Below, piece after piece: positions 6,159 through 8,044 of a DNA stretch of 8,044 nt (the stretch's first letter is position 1; every line of letters starts with the position of its first letter). Under the pieces are notes generated by a model, which worked only from the letters and a program-made list of their open reading frames with translations, did no database searches and was not told the origin of the DNA. This DNA is from Prolixibacteraceae bacterium (GTDB lineage: Bacteria > Bacteroidota > Bacteroidia > Bacteroidales > Prolixibacteraceae): the NCBI GenBank assembly GCA_018399395.1, contig JAGYOI010000045.1, positions 1 to 8,044 on the forward strand. The letters run 5' to 3'. The position numbers and the translations under genes were made by a program.

Positions 6159-6174
6159 CAAAAATACAAAAATA
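6159..6174 (-). promoter_or_regulatory. two tandem -7 boxes for proS
   Basis: Read on the minus strand, TATTTTTG occurs twice back to back (6174-6167 and 6166-6159), each an exact match to TAnnTTTG. Transcription would begin near 6160-6152, giving a 55-65 nt leader before the ATG at 6096. A TTG at 6193-6191 is the nearest -33-like motif but is spaced imperfectly for either box. The same 100-bp gap must hold the promoter of the divergent gene at 6197. I found no exact plus-strand box there. Confidence 0.5.
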
Positions 6175-6181
6175 TAAAGCC

Positions 6182-6190
6182 TAAGGAGGA
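6182..6190 (+). promoter_or_regulatory. strong Shine-Dalgarno sequence before the lipoprotein gene
   Basis: TAAGGAGGA lies with its GGAGG core ending 7 nt before the ATG at 6197, an almost full match to the anti-Shine-Dalgarno end of 16S rRNA. No other gene in this window has anything comparable. In Bacteroidota such sites are rare, because the anti-Shine-Dalgarno tail is held on the ribosome by bS21, bS18 and bS6. The site fixes the start codon unambiguously. Confidence 0.8.
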
Positions 6191-6196
6191 CAACTT

Positions 6197-7714
6197 ATGA
6201 AACGTAACTTAATCATCATCACAATTGCAGCATTAATTGCCACAGCTTGCAGCACCAACACGCAAACAGCAGGCAATTATGTTGATGACCTTTATTACTG
6301 GCCGGGCGACGATGTTACCCAAATCAGCAATGAAGAGCTCGCAGAGTTAGAACAAAACTCCAAACCCGACGACAACATTGTAATCATCAGCGAATTAGGC
6401 AAAGACAAAAAAGGTTCTAAAACGCTTGATAATTATATATATGCCGAGGAAGAACCTGACTGGTACAACGAAGTTCAGGCTTATAACCTTAGCAACACAC
6501 AGGGTGAAGGACAGGATACAATTTTCATACCAGACGAGAATAACGGTGAATACGTTGTAAATAATTATTATATCAATGATGAGATGTCGTATTCCGACAG
6601 AATCAGACGTTTTCACGATCCGTATTACTACGACCCTCACGTAAACATGTCATTTAATATGGGCTGGGGATCACCTTATTATTCAAGTTATCATAGATGG
6701 AACACATGGCATTACGACCCATGGTATTATGATCCCTGGGGGTATTCATCATGGGGTTACTCATCATGGGGTTATTCTCCTTATTACAGTAGTTCATGGT
6801 ATTACAATCGCTGGCATTCACCTTATTATTACAGCCATTACAGGCCATATGGTTACTATGGCAGCTATTATGGCAATTATTACCCACGCTACTATGTTGA
6901 CAATAAAGACTACGAAAAAAGCAACCGCCGTTCAAGAAGGCCAAATACAACTTACAGCGGTGGTGGTGTAGCCGGGGGAAGAAGTACAGCCGGTGATTAC
7001 CGTAACGATGAAACACTTAACAAGTCGGTCAGAACATCAGGCCGTAGAAGTGTTGTCAATGGCAGCGATTCAGAATTAGCACAAAAATCGGCCAGTACTG
7101 CAACACGTAGTGAACGTGCTGTTGTTATGGAGAAAAGAAGGTCAACACCTTCTGCCCGTCCAGCAAATGTCAGCTCAGAGGCAAAAACAGGTTCATCAAG
7201 AACAAATAATGTCATTACAACACCGCGCAGGAATGTAAGAAGTACATACAGCTCTGCATCTACTGGTTCTACTACAAGTAGCAGAAACTATACCCCGAGT
7301 TATAACAAGCCGCGTACCAACACGCGTGCAACATACAACCGGAGCAACAACCGTAGTTCACAAAGTGTAAACACCCGTTCATCAGGTTCACGGAGTTCAT
7401 ACTCAATACCGTCAACGGAAAGGTCATCGAAAAGTGCAACTTACCGGACACGCACTAAAACCCCAACTAAAAGCTACAGTAGCGGCACACGAAGCACGCC
7501 TACCCGAAGTAAATCATACTCGTCAGGCAGCAGCTCACAAAGCCGTAGCAACTACTCAAGCGGAAGCAGCTCAAGGTCTAGCCGAAGCAGCTATTCCAGT
7601 GGCAGTAGTTCGCGTTCTACACGCAGTAGCAGTTATTCAAGCGGAAGCAGCTCACGATCATCAGGAAGCAGTTCAAGCCGTTCGGGCAGCAGCTCGTCAG
7701 GCCGCAGACGCTAA
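6197..7714 (+). CDS. lipoprotein with Tyr/Trp-rich middle and Ser/Arg-rich repetitive tail
   Basis: The 505-residue product begins with a lipoprotein signal, MKRNLIIITIAALIATAC, with lipidation expected at Cys18. No acidic cluster typical of a Bacteroidota surface-export signal follows directly, so whether it faces the periplasm or the surface is open. Three compositional zones follow. Residues 19-135 are acidic, with Asp/Glu/Asn and few basic residues. Residues 140-233 are packed with Tyr, Trp, His, Pro and Gly, including YYYDPH, WYYDP and three tandem WGYS(S/P) units at 181-195. Residues 240-505 are basic, dominated by Ser, Arg, Thr and Gly, with repeats of YSSGSSS(R/Q)S at 441, 453, 466 and 480, ending in GRRR. 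No enzyme domain is recognisable and the tail is probably disordered. Such a protein could bind polyanions such as LPS or peptidoglycan, or form matrix in the envelope; this is inference. An OmpP1/FadL-family gene follows after 57 nt with no terminator between. Translation is likely driven by an unusually strong Shine-Dalgarno. Confidence 0.85.
   Translation: MKRNLIIITIAALIATACSTNTQTAGNYVDDLYYWPGDDVTQISNEELAELEQNSKPDDNIVIISELGKDKKGSKTLDNYIYAEEEPDWYNEVQAYNLSNTQGEGQDTIFIPDENNGEYVVNNYYINDEMSYSDRIRRFHDPYYYDPHVNMSFNMGWGSPYYSSYHRWNTWHYDPWYYDPWGYSSWGYSSWGYSPYYSSSWYYNRWHSPYYYSHYRPYGYYGSYYGNYYPRYYVDNKDYEKSNRRSRRPNTTYSGGGVAGGRSTAGDYRNDETLNKSVRTSGRRSVVNGSDSELAQKSASTATRSERAVVMEKRRSTPSARPANVSSEAKTGSSRTNNVITTPRRNVRSTYSSASTGSTTSSRNYTPSYNKPRTNTRATYNRSNNRSSQSVNTRSSGSRSSYSIPSTERSSKSATYRTRTKTPTKSYSSGTRSTPTRSKSYSSGSSSQSRSNYSSGSSSRSSRSSYSSGSSSRSTRSSSYSSGSSSRSSGSSSSRSGSSSSGRRR
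6737..6781 (+). repeat. three tandem 15-nt coding repeats (WGYSS units)
   Basis: Within the lipoprotein gene, three adjacent 15-nt units encode WGYSS, WGYSS and WGYSP (residues 181-195). The DNA copies differ at a few third positions, which suggests older duplication rather than a freshly slipped tract. They form the core of the aromatic zone. Confidence 0.7.
7517..7660 (+). repeat. interspersed 27-nt coding repeats (YSSGSSS units)
   Basis: Four copies of a unit encoding YSSGSSS(R/Q)S start at 7517, 7553, 7592 and 7634, separated by short Ser/Arg spacers. A related YSSGTRS starts at 7475. Copies two and four share an identical 18-nt stretch (7556-7573 and 7637-7654). The other copies keep the protein sequence with different codons, so selection on the amino-acid composition seems to act along with duplication. 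Confidence 0.7.
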
Positions 7715-7771
7715 TCAATCAATTGAAAAGAGACTTAAAATAACTTTTTTGTATAATTAAACCTTTGAGAA

Positions 7772-8044
7772 ATGAAATATATTGCAACCATATTGACACT
7801 CCTACTGGTAAATGTAGCATTTGCACAGGATTTTTATGATGCTTTACGTTATTCGCAAACTGAGTATGGCGGTACAGCCCGTTCAATTGCCATGGGCAGT
7901 GCCTTTGGAGCCGTGGGCGGAGATTTTATATCATCAAGTATAAACCCTGCAGGTATTGGCCTTTATCGTTCGGGGGAGTTTACATTGTCACCAACGCTTA
8001 ACATGAAACAGGTTGACGCAAGCTATTTAGGCAATAATGAAAGT
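7772..8044 (+). CDS. OmpP1/FadL-family outer-membrane protein, N-terminal part (3' end lies outside window)
   Basis: The reading frame runs open from ATG at 7772 to the window edge, giving 91 residues. A Sec signal peptide is clear: MKYIATILTLLLVNVAFA, with cleavage expected before QDF. The mature start contains TEYGGTARSIAMGSAFGAVG, then GGDFISSSINPAGIGLYRSG, the hallmark N-terminal plug and first-strand region of Bacteroidota OmpP1/FadL/TodX-type proteins (sometimes annotated hemin receptor). Family members are outer-membrane beta-barrels; FadL-type proteins pass hydrophobic compounds, but the substrate here is unknown. The gene follows the lipoprotein gene by 57 nt with neither a terminator nor an exact TAnnTTTG box between them, suggesting co-transcription and a shared envelope role (inference). 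There is no strong Shine-Dalgarno. Confidence 0.85.
   Translation, partial: MKYIATILTLLLVNVAFAQDFYDALRYSQTEYGGTARSIAMGSAFGAVGGDFISSSINPAGIGLYRSGEFTLSPTLNMKQVDASYLGNNES

Noticed and set aside
6097..6159. 21-residue upstream extension of prolyl-tRNA synthetase
   Set aside because: It is a Tyr/Leu/Lys-rich AT-derived translation without family similarity and runs up to the promoter boxes. [16 protein letters not shown] is the natural start.
6654..7016. 120-residue His/Asn/Cys-rich minus-strand frame in the lipoprotein gene
   Set aside because: It is the antisense of Tyr/Trp-rich codons, which mechanically gives His/Asn/Met repeats. No start signal or family.
7434..7760. 108-residue Ala/Glu/His-rich plus-strand frame overlapping the end of the lipoprotein gene
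   Set aside because: It is the alternate-frame reading of the Ser/Arg repeats. The main frame has the signal peptide, the strong ribosome site and continuous composition.

Overview
This window looks like a chromosomal housekeeping segment from a member of the Bacteroidota, plausibly Marinilabiliales or a relative. The evidence is a GYDIA-type GHMP kinase, an OmpP1/FadL-type outer-membrane protein with the typical Bacteroidota N-terminus, a short eukaryote/archaeal-type prolyl-tRNA synthetase, Bacteroidota -7 promoter boxes (TAnnTTTG), and little Shine-Dalgarno use in all genes but one. The order-level placement is inference. I see no tRNA, rRNA, CRISPR array, transposase gene or prophage gene.

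Layout. Positions 1-526 (minus strand) hold the N-terminal 105 residues of a GYDIA-family GHMP kinase, preceded by a possible 60-residue small ORF. A divergent intergenic region with a dyad at 560-589 leads to lysC (814-2139, plus), a lysine-sensitive-type aspartate kinase followed by a strong hairpin terminator. Next comes a likely two-gene unit: a NikR-like ribbon-helix-helix/ACT regulator (start corrected to 2351), then hemH (2806-3837), a ferrochelatase with an internal four-cysteine cluster. The regulator aligns over its length with NikR but lacks all four nickel ligands.

Positions 3838-4273 are gene-free. They hold a REP-like block built of GGGCTTTAGCCC-type palindromes, flanked by an 8-nt inverted repeat whose left arm lies inside the last codons of hemH, and a second long inverted repeat at 4150-4204. 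A small two-helix membrane protein (4274-4537) converges on proS (4621-6096, minus), and a 13-bp perfect hairpin at 4561-4597 can terminate both.

Divergent from proS is a 505-residue lipoprotein (6197-7714) with a Tyr/Trp-rich middle and a long Ser/Arg-rich repetitive tail. It is preceded by a near-perfect Shine-Dalgarno sequence, which is unusual for this phylum. The window ends in the first 91 residues of an OmpP1/FadL-family outer-membrane protein that may be co-transcribed with the lipoprotein.

How the genes work together: most are unrelated housekeeping functions (amino-acid biosynthesis, haem, translation). Two pairings suggest function: the NikR-like regulator with ferrochelatase (metal/haem control, inferred) and the lipoprotein with the OmpP1/FadL barrel (cell envelope, inferred). 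I did not find a complete novel multi-gene system. The strongest leads are the ligand-less NikR homologue beside hemH, the strong Shine-Dalgarno on the lipoprotein, and the REP-like element that reaches into the hemH stop.
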